5,093 bases of DNA from Acetofilamentum sp. (GTDB lineage: Bacteria > Bacteroidota > Bacteroidia > Bacteroidales > JAADGE01), in contig DYOJ01000220.1 of the NCBI GenBank assembly GCA_020720705.1, positions 1 through 5,093 of the forward strand, in the 5' to 3' direction. Below the pieces are notes generated by a model. That model did not search any database, was not told the origin of the DNA, and saw nothing but the letters and a program-made list of their open reading frames with translations. This document shows, in pieces, positions 1 through 5,093 of this stretch. Position numbers and translations under genes: made by a program. Position 1 is the stretch's first letter. Every line of letters starts with the position of its first letter.

Positions 1-1001
1 TGTTCTCCGGTTCATACAACGACCTTACCAACAAACCCGTTTTCACAGGTTGGGACACCGATGCCTCTGACGATTTCTCCGGAAACTACAGCGATTTGAG
101 CAACAAACCCACAGCCGTGAGTGCTTTTACCAACGATGCAGGCTACCTGACAAGCGAAAACGACGGCGATATTACGAATGAAATTCAAGATTTAAATCTT
201 ATAGGCAACACTTTGAAAATAACCAATAACGGCACAGCAACCGAAATTAATCTCACCCCATACCTTGATAATACAGATGACCAAAATCTTGCCGAAGTTC
301 TTTCTCAAAACAACTCTGCCGGAAACACAAATATTACAAATCTTGCAGACCCTGTCAATGCGCAAGATGCTGCAACTAAAGTTTATGTGGACAGATTGGA
401 AAGTATGATACTTGATTTGCAAGCTGAACTTGGAGTAACCGATGTGGACGGTTATCACTATAAAGCTGTCAGAATGGGTAACCAAATATGGTTGGCTGAG
501 AATTTGCGAACAACAAAATACAGTGATGGAACAACAATTTCAGGAGTTTATACTTCAAATTTAACCAACTATGGAAGACATTATACATGGACTGCTGCGA
601 TGCGCGGAGCAGCTGCTTCTAATGCAAATCCGAGCGGAGTTCAAGGTGCGTGTCCTACAGGTTGGCACCTACCGAGTGAGCCTGAATTTGAAGAGTTGAG
701 AAGCAATCTGGAACAGTTTACGTTTCCGGCTGGGTCGAACGGAGGTCAACTAAAATCCACATCAACACTTTGGCTTTCTCCGAATACCGGTGCTACGGAT
801 GAGTTCGGTTTCAAAGCTCAACCTGCGGGATATTGGTTTGGAGGTGCTTTTTCAAAGCAAAGAGAAAAAACAATTTTTATAGGTACAGATGGTAATGTAG
901 GTTATACAGCTGGTATATCATTGGAATATGATAATAATTTTTGGTGGGATTGGAGTGGGTCTCCGTCTGGAGCATATTCCGTTCGTTGCGTAAAAGATTG
1001 A
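1..1001 (+). CDS. FISUMP-domain surface protein with repetitive stalk (5' partial)
   Basis: The frame is open from the left edge (first full codon at 3) and stops at TGA 999-1001, so about 332 C-terminal residues are present and the true start lies upstream; TTG at 96 is internal. The first part (to about 350) carries tail-fibre-like stalk repeats with the motifs 'YNDLTNKP' and 'YSDLSNKP', then 'FTNDAGYLTSEND' and 'ITNEIQDL'. Next comes a neck, 'NAQDAATKVYVD', followed by a short helix like those that trimerise fibre proteins. From about 447 to 998 lies a Fibrobacter succinogenes major paralogous (FISUMP) domain: 'YKAVRMGNQIWLAENL', 'YGRHYTW', 'CPTGWHLP', 'LWLSPNTGATDEFGF' and the typical end 'YSVRCVKD'. 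Family knowledge: FISUMP domains occur in secreted or lipoprotein-type proteins of Bacteroidota and Fibrobacterota, and their function is unknown. A cell-surface role is inferred; the signal peptide would be outside the window. Confidence is high for the domain and low for any specific role. Confidence 0.9.
   Translation, partial: FSGSYNDLTNKPVFTGWDTDASDDFSGNYSDLSNKPTAVSAFTNDAGYLTSENDGDITNEIQDLNLIGNTLKITNNGTATEINLTPYLDNTDDQNLAEVLSQNNSAGNTNITNLADPVNAQDAATKVYVDRLESMILDLQAELGVTDVDGYHYKAVRMGNQIWLAENLRTTKYSDGTTISGVYTSNLTNYGRHYTWTAAMRGAAASNANPSGVQGACPTGWHLPSEPEFEELRSNLEQFTFPAGSNGGQLKSTSTLWLSPNTGATDEFGFKAQPAGYWFGGAFSKQREKTIFIGTDGNVGYTAGISLEYDNNFWWDWSGSPSGAYSVRCVKD
3..111 (+). repeat. Two copies of a 24-residue stalk repeat
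   Basis: Codons from 3 read 'FSGSYNDLTNKP' and codons from 75 read 'FSGNYSDLSNKP', so the unit is 72 bases (24 residues). The second copy is cut off after its first half, where the sequence changes to 'TAVSAFTNDAGY'. The DNA copies have diverged at synonymous and non-synonymous sites, so this is an old protein-level repeat rather than a fresh duplication. More copies probably lie upstream of the window. This stretch is visibly richer in G+C than the FISUMP domain that follows. Confidence 0.7.
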
Positions 1002-1025
1002 GTGTGCCAAGAAACACGCCCGGCT

Positions 1026-1053
1026 ACACCCTCTTCCAAAACCCTGAGGGTGT
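1026..1053 (+). terminator. GC-rich stem-loop after the FISUMP gene, possible terminator
   Basis: ACACCCTC at 1026-1033 pairs perfectly with GAGGGTGT at 1046-1053 around a 12-base loop, starting 24 bases after the stop codon. A T-tract does not follow directly; the nearest T-run is at about 1094-1100. It may be a weak or factor-assisted terminator or a 3'-end stabilising hairpin. The stem is directly visible; the terminator role is inferred. Confidence 0.4.
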
Positions 1054-1119
1054 GTAACGCCCCCAAACGCATTACCAATTTTGTGATTAGCTGATTTTTT
1101 TCAACTTAAAAATTAAGAA

Positions 1120-1518
1120 ATGTTACGAATTTCCATTTATCAAAGACCCGACGATGAAGACCCTCGAACTGTAACCAACTCATACATTTACAGGAAAATG
1201 GTTGAAAAAAAACTTGACGAATTTTCCTTCGGCTTGCTTATGCATATCAACGATTATGAGTGGCACCATGATTACGGAGTAGGTTCACTTTCATCTGTTT
1301 ACAAAACATACGAAGAAGCCTGCGAACACAAATGTGTCTATCCCGCGCCGTCTGCGCCGGAGGACAGAAATGACTGTTGGTCAGATATTGCGATTAAGGT
1401 AAATGTAAAAAAACTACCCGAACAGGACAAAATTCTAATATCTGTCGAAAGAAAAGATGAAACTTTGTTCGACATATTGCACCCGCAAGATATTTCACGC
1501 CTTATACCGATTGACTAA
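1120..1518 (+). CDS. Hypothetical protein, 132 residues
   Basis: I do not recognise this protein. It starts at ATG 1120, after an A-rich leader (AAAATTAAGAA) with no Shine-Dalgarno match, as is normal in Bacteroidota, and ends at TAA 1516-1518. It has no signal peptide and no membrane segment, so it is probably cytosolic. Visible features are an acidic N-terminal patch (DDEDP, residues 11-15), an aromatic and His-rich stretch (YEWHHDY, 46-52), a 'YKTYEEACEHKC' segment with Cys 68 and Cys 72, a third Cys at 86 in 'DCW', and alternating hydrophobic stretches that look like beta strands (about 91-97 and 104-110). The three cysteines and nearby histidines do not form a convincing metal site. It lies 118 bases after the FISUMP gene on the same strand, with a stem-loop between them, so it is probably transcribed separately. 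Base composition and the plausible amino-acid makeup support a real gene; no function can be assigned. Confidence 0.65.
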   Translation: MLRISIYQRPDDEDPRTVTNSYIYRKMVEKKLDEFSFGLLMHINDYEWHHDYGVGSLSSVYKTYEEACEHKCVYPAPSAPEDRNDCWSDIAIKVNVKKLPEQDKILISVERKDETLFDILHPQDISRLIPID

Positions 1519-1683
1519 ACAAACAGAAGTTTTCGGATATGCATACGACCTCTTCAGTTCTATGGCATAAGTTAAGCCAAGCCGGTGTAATACCTCAAAG
1601 TTAAAACCCGATGAAAACCCTACACTTAACCGGCGAACAGAGTTTGTTATCATCGGTAACTAAACGCGAATATTTATCAACCT

Positions 1684-1899
1684 GAGTTCGATATAAGAGT
1701 GTTTTATAATTAGTTTATTTTCAGTATTTAAGATTCATTTTGTTTATTTGTTTAATCGTTTATTCGTTTAAAGTTCAACTAAATAGTCCGTTTTTCAGAC
1801 TGTTTTTAAACAATTAAACAAATCACCGGATAACCCGGAATTTGCAAATATGTAATATTCTCTATGCCAAACAATTACCGTTTATCTTATATCGAACTC
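1684..1899. repeat. Perfect 15-bp inverted repeat pair, candidate inverton
   Basis: The left arm GAGTTCGATATAAGA at 1684-1698 is the exact reverse complement of the right arm at 1885-1899, with 186 bases between them. The arms are too far apart for an ordinary transcript hairpin. Perfect inverted repeats flanking roughly 150-250 bp just upstream of a gene for an exported protein are the known architecture of phase-variable promoters in Bacteroides, which are flipped by site-specific recombinases. The right arm ends 31 bases before the start codon of the TPR-CHAT reading frame. No matching duplication flanks the outer edges, which argues mildly against a small transposon such as a MITE. The repeat is certain; its inversion is inferred, and no recombinase gene is in the window. 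Confidence 0.6.
1845..1875 (-). promoter_or_regulatory. Candidate minus-strand promoter inside the inverted-repeat segment
   Basis: Read on the minus strand, ATTG (1875-1872) is followed after 19 bases by CATATTTG (1852-1845). This fits the Bacteroidota pattern TTTG or TTG, then about 19-21 bases, then TAnnTTTG, with one mismatch in the -7 box and a correct -33 TTG. As the DNA stands it fires leftward, away from the TPR-CHAT gene and antisense to the 1120-1518 gene. Inverting 1684-1899 would place the -7 box at about 1731-1738 on the plus strand, reading toward the TPR-CHAT start with a leader of nearly 190 bases. In AT-rich DNA such matches can arise by chance. Confidence 0.35.
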
Positions 1900-1930
1900 T
1901 CGTTATCAGTAATTCTGAAAATGTTTTAAT

Positions 1931-2929
1931 GTGAAAAATAGTTTGATGCGTAAAGCGACGATATTAGTAGTCTTTCTTGTTGTTCTTATTTATGGAATGC
2001 AGGCGCAGACATCACTATCCGAAGTTAAACAACTTTACAAAAAGGCTTCGTCTTTTAAAACAGAAAAAGATGCAGATAGTTGTTTGCATTATGTAAATTG
2101 TGGCTTACAACGTCTTGGAGATACAAAAGATTCAGCATGCCTATTATATATGGCAAAACTATTGTATCTCAAAGGATTAACATATCGAAAAAAATCATAC
2201 TATAATCGAGCTTTGGAGCAGTATTTTGAGGCATATACGGTTTTCAGAACTTTTGGTGAAGAAAATTCTGAATTTATTGCAGATTTGTATAACAGTATCG
2301 GGGTTGCATACAGACAAAAAGCCAATTGGGAGTCTGCAAAATATTATTACGAAAAAAGTTTATACATAAATTTGTCTTTATACGGTGAGACGCATATTTC
2401 TGTTGCTCGTAATTACAATAATTTGGGTATTGTTAATCGGTTTATCGGCAATCTTTCAGATGCTGAGTATTATTTGTTGAAAAGTTTGTCTTTGAAGTTA
2501 TATTTCTCTGAAAATGATTTAGACAAACAACTTTCTTCAACATACCAAGCACTCGGTGCATTGTACAGAAAGCAATCTGATTTTGATAAAGCCTTGTATT
2601 ACAGTAGAAAAAGTCTAAAAAGTAAACAAGCAAACAATCCCGAAATCAGTGCAAGCGTTGCTCAGGCATACAACGGAATTGCCGCTGTTTTTCAGAAATT
2701 CGGCAAAATAGATTCAGCTGTTTTTTATAATAAAAAAGCCTTAAATATCCGTAAGACTTTGTTTTCCGATGTTAATGCTTATATCGGAAACTCATATAAT
2801 AATCTGGCAGAAAATTTCAAAACTTTGCAAATGTATGATTCTGCATTGTTTTACTATCAAAAAGCTACATCAAGTTTAACTTACGGAGCAGTTGATACCT
2901 CAAACTATGTCAGTGTACCTGCAAACTGA
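1931..2929 (+). CDS. Exported TPR segment of the broken TPR-CHAT gene
   Basis: This open segment gives 332 residues before TGA 2927-2929. GTG 1931 or ATG 1946 can start it; from ATG 1946 the protein begins 'MRKATILVVFLVVLIYG', an ideal Sec signal peptide (basic start, hydrophobic core, small residue before cleavage). Cleavage is likely after residue 25 (MQA, then QTS; GTG numbering), so the product would go to the periplasm. Residues about 75-320 hold six TPRs spaced about 42 residues apart, at roughly 75-108, 117-150, 159-192, 203-236, 245-278 and 287-320. They show the signature 'NSIGVAYRQKANWESAKYYYEKSL' pattern in kinesin-light-chain style. TPRs form a superhelical protein-binding scaffold. 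If translated alone, this would be an exported TPR protein with no protease domain. Confidence 0.85.
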   Translation: MKNSLMRKATILVVFLVVLIYGMQAQTSLSEVKQLYKKASSFKTEKDADSCLHYVNCGLQRLGDTKDSACLLYMAKLLYLKGLTYRKKSYYNRALEQYFEAYTVFRTFGEENSEFIADLYNSIGVAYRQKANWESAKYYYEKSLYINLSLYGETHISVARNYNNLGIVNRFIGNLSDAEYYLLKSLSLKLYFSENDLDKQLSSTYQALGALYRKQSDFDKALYYSRKSLKSKQANNPEISASVAQAYNGIAAVFQKFGKIDSAVFYNKKALNIRKTLFSDVNAYIGNSYNNLAENFKTLQMYDSALFYYQKATSSLTYGAVDTSNYVSVPAN

Positions 2930-2935
2930 ACGGTC

Positions 2936-4156
2936 TTGTCATGGCGCCGATTAATAACTGCTCTGCGTTCAAAGGCTGAAATTCTGTCTGATACCGTCTT
3001 GCCTATGCAAGCGTGCAAAAATATCTCAAATGCAGACAGAATACAACTTGCACTACAACATTATGATTTGTGTGACAGTGTTTTGACTTATGAACGCACC
3101 GCATCCGAGAACGAAGATGATGATTATGAATTGGCAGAAGATGCTGATATTGTTTATGCTCAAGCTGCTGAGCTTTGTGCCGCACATCCGCAATTATTTG
3201 AAAAATCGTTCTATTTTTCCGAAAAAAATAAAGCCGCCGTGTTATTGAAAACAATAGCGAGTAACGAATGGTTGAATCAAACGGTTTCTGATTCTATATT
3301 GCAACTATTGAGCAACTTGAAAAATGAACTCGTTGTATTTGAAGAAAAAAAGCTCAATTCGACAGATGAAAATCAATCGTCATTTTGGAACTCACAACTA
3401 TTTGATACGAAGCAAAAAATTAAAAGGTTAATTTCTGAGGTTGAATCGAAAAATCCTGATTTCTATTTACAAAAAAATGTTAAAACGGTATCAATCGAAT
3501 TATTGCAAAATAAATTAAAGCGTAAAAGCATTATTATCAGTTTTTTTGTAACAAAAGAGAGTATATTGGTTTATGTTATCGGTCGTGGATATTTTAATAT
3601 ATTTCGTGTAAAAAAAACGATTGACTTGAACTCAAAAATTCTCGAAATCCGTAATGCAATACAAACGCCGACAGAAGAGGCAGTCAGAACTTATGTCGAG
3701 TTGGCGGATTTGCTTTATAGGGAACTGTTTCCTGAAAAATTACGTTTGGAAAATATTTTTACCCAAGCTGAATCAATAACGATTATACCCGATGAGCTGC
3801 TTACTACATTGCCTTTTGAAGCATTACATTTCGAACCATACCTATCGAATTGGATATCATGGAAGGATACCGCTTTTTTTAGCAAAATGCCATTTTTAAT
3901 AAAAAAATTTCCGATTTCATATTCATATTCTTCAACGCTTTTATATCAAACAAATTTAAGAAATAAAAATCATAAGTTAAAATATCCGACAGCATGGCTT
4001 GCTTTTGCTCCTGTTTTTGATGATGAGAATACAGCGGGAACAACTGAACTAACCCGAGAAATGCTTGTCTATCTTGATACTTCTTTAACTGATTCTGCCA
4101 CAGAAAAACGTACATTGTTGTCTGACGGAAGTTATATTGCCCCGATTCCCGGATAG
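2936..4156 (+). CDS. Linker and N-terminal half of the CHAT domain (gene fragment)
   Basis: This is the central part of the broken gene, open from just after TGA 2927 to TAG 4154-4156. TTG 2936 is only a nominal start; there is no convincing separate initiation signal. Counting from TTG 2936, 'SFYFSEKNKAAVLLKTI' (91-107) is the conserved linker motif between TPRs and CHAT in Bacteroidota homologues. A charged helical stretch (about 125-180) may form a coiled coil. From about residue 190 the strands 'SIIISFFVTKESILVYVI' lead into CHAT. 'ITIIPDELLTTLPFEALHF' (281-299), 'ISYSYSSTLL' (327-336) and 'WLAFAPVF' (354-361) are hallmark CHAT segments. It ends after 'PIPG', exactly where homologues continue with a 'PLPG..xEV' motif. 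It lacks a signal peptide and both catalytic residues, so it would be inactive alone. Confidence 0.75.
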   Translation: MSWRRLITALRSKAEILSDTVLPMQACKNISNADRIQLALQHYDLCDSVLTYERTASENEDDDYELAEDADIVYAQAAELCAAHPQLFEKSFYFSEKNKAAVLLKTIASNEWLNQTVSDSILQLLSNLKNELVVFEEKKLNSTDENQSSFWNSQLFDTKQKIKRLISEVESKNPDFYLQKNVKTVSIELLQNKLKRKSIIISFFVTKESILVYVIGRGYFNIFRVKKTIDLNSKILEIRNAIQTPTEEAVRTYVELADLLYRELFPEKLRLENIFTQAESITIIPDELLTTLPFEALHFEPYLSNWISWKDTAFFSKMPFLIKKFPISYSYSSTLLYQTNLRNKNHKLKYPTAWLAFAPVFDDENTAGTTELTREMLVYLDTSLTDSATEKRTLLSDGSYIAPIPG

Positions 4157-4177
4157 CTCGAAGAAGTCAGAGGTATT

Positions 4178-4756
4178 TTGAAAATGTATGAAAATTCAGG
4201 AAAGCCTGCACAAATCTTTACTCATCAACAGGCAAATGAAGCAAATCTGATGAACGTTCAATTTAGTAACCCCGAAGTAGTTCACTTTGCAACACACGGA
4301 GTCGTAAATAGTTATGATCCTGAATTATCAGGTTTGTTGTTTGCACAATATCCCGAAAGTAATATTATCCGAAATATAGATATATCTGGGAATGCCTTAA
4401 CACAGAATGACGGTATGTTTTATCGTTCGGAGATAATGAATATGAGGCTGAATTGTAACCTCGCAGTGCTTTCTGCTTGTGAAACCGGTCTGGGTAAAGT
4501 AACTCAGGGTGAAGGTGTAGTCGGTTTAACTCATGCGTTTATTTATTCCGGCGTTCGCAATGTAATGGTATCGCTTTGGCAAGTTTCTGATGAAAGTACT
4601 ACAAATCTTATGTTAAGTTTTTATCAAATCATGCTAAAAAAATACAATAGCAGAACATACAATCGTTTTTTGCAACTTTCAAAATTAAGAATGATTGAAA
4701 AAGGCGCTTATGCCCATCCGTATTATTGGATCCCGTTTGTTTTAATCGGTCAATAA
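4178..4756 (+). CDS. C-terminal catalytic half of the CHAT protease (gene fragment)
   Basis: This is the last part of the broken gene; codons between TAG 4154 and TTG 4178 ('LEEVRGIL') belong to the same domain. Independent starts could be TTG 4178 or ATG 4184, but neither has a clear ribosome site. Counting from TTG 4178, 'VVHFATHGVV' (34-43) carries the catalytic His 40 (codon 4295-4297). 'LAVLSACETGLGKVTQGEGVVGL' (96-117 region) carries the catalytic Cys 101 (codon 4478-4480). These are followed by 'VMVSLWQVSD' and the domain end 'HPYYWIPFVLIG'. All of this matches intact CHAT peptidases, so the active site shows no decay. The stretch 'NSRTYNRFLQLSKLRMIEKG' looks slightly less regular than usual. 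The protein ends with the CHAT domain, with no C-terminal membrane helix. Confidence 0.8.
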   Translation: MKMYENSGKPAQIFTHQQANEANLMNVQFSNPEVVHFATHGVVNSYDPELSGLLFAQYPESNIIRNIDISGNALTQNDGMFYRSEIMNMRLNCNLAVLSACETGLGKVTQGEGVVGLTHAFIYSGVRNVMVSLWQVSDESTTNLMLSFYQIMLKKYNSRTYNRFLQLSKLRMIEKGAYAHPYYWIPFVLIGQ

Positions 4757-4767
4757 ACAAACGATAA

Positions 4768-4834
4768 GTCCACTCTGAAAAGTCGAAATTAACCAATAAT
4801 TCACGAATGATTACAAATGAGTCCACTCCGAAAA
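4768..4834. repeat. Short direct repeat GTCCACTC[T/C]GAAAA
   Basis: GTCCACTCTGAAAA at 4768-4781 and GTCCACTCCGAAAA at 4821-4834 agree at 13 of 14 positions and start 53 bases apart. Both lie just after the CHAT stop codon. They could be the edges of a small inserted or excised element, regulator binding sites, or a remnant of an insertion-sequence end. Nothing here decides between these. Confidence 0.45.
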
Positions 4835-4993
4835 CCCTGTCAGCGTTACATTATGCAAATTGTCAATCATAGATATTGTTGTTAAAGAAGTCCGTCAATA
4901 TATTTTGTAAGATATTGATTTATTGTTAATTATATTAGAAAATTTCTTAGATTGTAAGATTTATCGTAACTATTTGGAATTGAGCAATTAGAG

Positions 4994-5021
4994 TCTAATA
5001 TCTAACATCTAAATACTAAAA
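4994..5021. repeat. Degenerate heptamer tandem repeat, TCTAAnA type
   Basis: The sequence divides into 7-base units: TCTAATA, TCTAACA, TCTAAAT, ACTAAAA, trailing into TCTTACG. Heptamer-like low-complexity arrays of this kind are familiar from intergenic DNA in Bacteroidota (general knowledge, not checked here). Length and unit number could vary between strains by slippage. Confidence 0.5.
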
Positions 5022-5042
5022 TCTTACGAAGTTTTGAAAAAA

Positions 5043-5071
5043 AAAGAGTCGGGTTTTTGTACCGACTCTTT
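5043..5071 (-). terminator. Intrinsic terminator for a convergent minus-strand gene
   Basis: AAAGAGTCGG at 5043-5052 pairs perfectly with CCGACTCTTT at 5062-5071 around a 9-base loop. On the plus strand a run of A precedes the stem (5037-5045 including its foot) and no T-run follows. On the minus strand the stem is followed by a T-tract, the classic intrinsic terminator layout. It therefore fits best as the end of a gene entering from the right. One minus-strand frame reads 'DFIFRLG' and stops with TAA at 5072-5070, immediately before the stem, but eight codons are too few to call that gene. Confidence 0.75.
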
Positions 5072-5093
5072 ACCCTAACCTGAATATGAAATC

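Larger units (their letters stand above)
1519..1930. other. Intergenic region with candidate invertible segment
   Basis: There is no credible gene in these 412 bases. The left third (1519-1683) has only weak structure: a GCCGGT/ACCGGC pairing (1581-1586 with 1629-1634) across a 42-base loop, and an imperfect hairpin at about 1642-1665 (GTTTGTTA against TAAC-T-AAAC). From 1684 to 1899 lies a segment bounded by a perfect inverted repeat, with a very AT-rich interior containing TTTATTTGTTTAATCG-type runs. The last 31 bases before the GTG at 1931 contain TAATTCTG (1910-1917), a 7-of-8 match to the Bacteroidota -7 consensus TAnnTTTG. It has no good -33 partner and lies very close to the start codon. 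Confidence 0.6.
1931..4756 (+). pseudogene. TPR-CHAT protease gene interrupted by two in-frame stops
   Basis: All three open segments (1931-2929, 2936-4156, 4178-4756) are in the same frame. Together they make one 942-codon gene of typical Bacteroidota TPR-CHAT length and order: signal peptide, six TPRs, helical linker, CHAT domain, end at TAA 4754-4756. The breaks are single codons: TGA at 2927-2929 (codon 333) and TAG at 4154-4156 (codon 742). Family-like sequence continues across each: 'VPAN' stop 'TVLSWRRLITALRSKAEIL' at the first, 'PIPG' stop 'LEEV' at the second. Nothing is inserted or deleted, so point mutation to stop is the simplest reading. CHAT domains are caspase/separase-fold cysteine peptidases, and TPRs usually bind the regulator or substrate. 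Recoding is unlikely because the FISUMP gene ends at a real TGA directly after its conserved C-terminus. Alternatives are sequence error, or three separately translated pieces. Confidence 0.75.
4757..5093. other. Non-coding region after the CHAT gene
   Basis: No supported gene lies in these 337 bases. They contain an imperfect 14-base direct repeat (4768 and 4821), AT-rich DNA, a GTAAGATTT/AAATCTTAC inverted repeat (4954-4962 and 5019-5027), a degenerate heptamer array (4994-5021) and a terminator hairpin (5043-5071). No hairpin with a T-tract follows the CHAT stop on the plus strand, so its transcript end is unclear. Confidence 0.6.

Noticed and set aside
192..485. 97-residue minus-strand open frame
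   Set aside because: It lies wholly inside the FISUMP gene in another frame, with no family-like sequence; it is a shadow of the real gene.
1076..1083. CAATTTTG as a -7 box for the 1120-1518 gene
   Set aside because: It matches the -7 consensus in part but has no TTG box at the right distance upstream.
1581..1634. GCCGGT/ACCGGC pairing as a terminator or riboswitch after the 132-residue gene
   Set aside because: It has only six base pairs over a 42-base loop, no T-tract and no recognisable aptamer motif.
1684..1899. MITE or small insertion sequence bounded by the 15-bp inverted repeat
   Set aside because: The bases outside the two arms show no target-site duplication and there is no transposase; the position just before a start codon fits an inverton better, though a MITE is not excluded.
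2923..2980. Pair of compensating frameshifts around the TGA at 2927, because another frame reads 'LNGLVMAPINN'
   Set aside because: The unshifted frame gives 'TVLSWRRLITALRSKAEIL', whose spacing matches the usual family pattern before and after; one nonsense codon explains the break with fewer events.
2442..4115. Minus-strand open frames at 2442-2633, 3003-3254 and 3879-4115
   Set aside because: All are antisense to recognisable TPR or CHAT coding sequence and have no plausible protein features.
2927..4156. Alternative genetic code with TGA and TAG read as sense codons
   Set aside because: The FISUMP gene ends at TGA right after its conserved C-terminus, tryptophan is encoded by TGG throughout, and recoding of both codons in a Bacteroidota-like genome is not expected.
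1931..4756. CRISPR-linked or gasdermin-linked TPR-CHAT effector
   Set aside because: No cas gene, CRISPR array or gasdermin-like small protein is visible nearby, and the signal peptide argues for an envelope location.
4629..4826. 65-residue minus-strand open frame
   Set aside because: It mostly overlaps the conserved C-terminus of the CHAT domain on the other strand; the product looks like random translation.

Overview
The window looks like chromosomal DNA of a Bacteroidota bacterium, probably a Bacteroidales-like member. The evidence is the AT-rich composition, a FISUMP-domain surface protein with a repetitive stalk, a Sec-exported TPR-CHAT protein of the type common in this phylum, A-rich leaders instead of clear Shine-Dalgarno sites, and -33/-7-like promoter boxes. 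No rRNA, tRNA, CRISPR array or complete mobile element is visible.

Layout. Positions 1-1001 hold the 3' part of a plus-strand gene: stalk repeats, then a short helical neck, then a C-terminal FISUMP domain. A GC-rich stem-loop follows at 1026-1053. Positions 1120-1518 encode a 132-residue protein I do not recognise. Positions 1519-1930 are non-coding and contain a perfect 15-bp inverted repeat (1684-1698 and 1885-1899) around 186 bp of AT-rich DNA. This has the geometry of a Bacteroidota invertible promoter. The best promoter-like match inside it (1845-1875) currently points away from the downstream gene.

Positions 1931-4756 are a single reading frame of 942 codons encoding a signal peptide, six TPRs, a linker and a CHAT (caspase/separase-like) protease domain. 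The frame is cut by an in-frame TGA at 2927 and an in-frame TAG at 4154. The catalytic His and Cys of CHAT are intact, so it is most simply a recently inactivated gene or one carrying sequence errors. Positions 4757-5093 are non-coding and hold a 14-base imperfect direct repeat, a degenerate heptamer array, and a strong hairpin with a T-tract on the minus strand. That hairpin probably terminates a convergent gene lying beyond the right edge.

How the parts may work together: the most interesting hypothesis is that the exported TPR-CHAT gene was controlled by DNA inversion, is now in the OFF orientation, and has gained nonsense codons while silent. The inverted repeat, the two stops and the intact catalytic motifs can be read directly. 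Inversion, silencing and decay are inference. No recombinase gene lies in the window.
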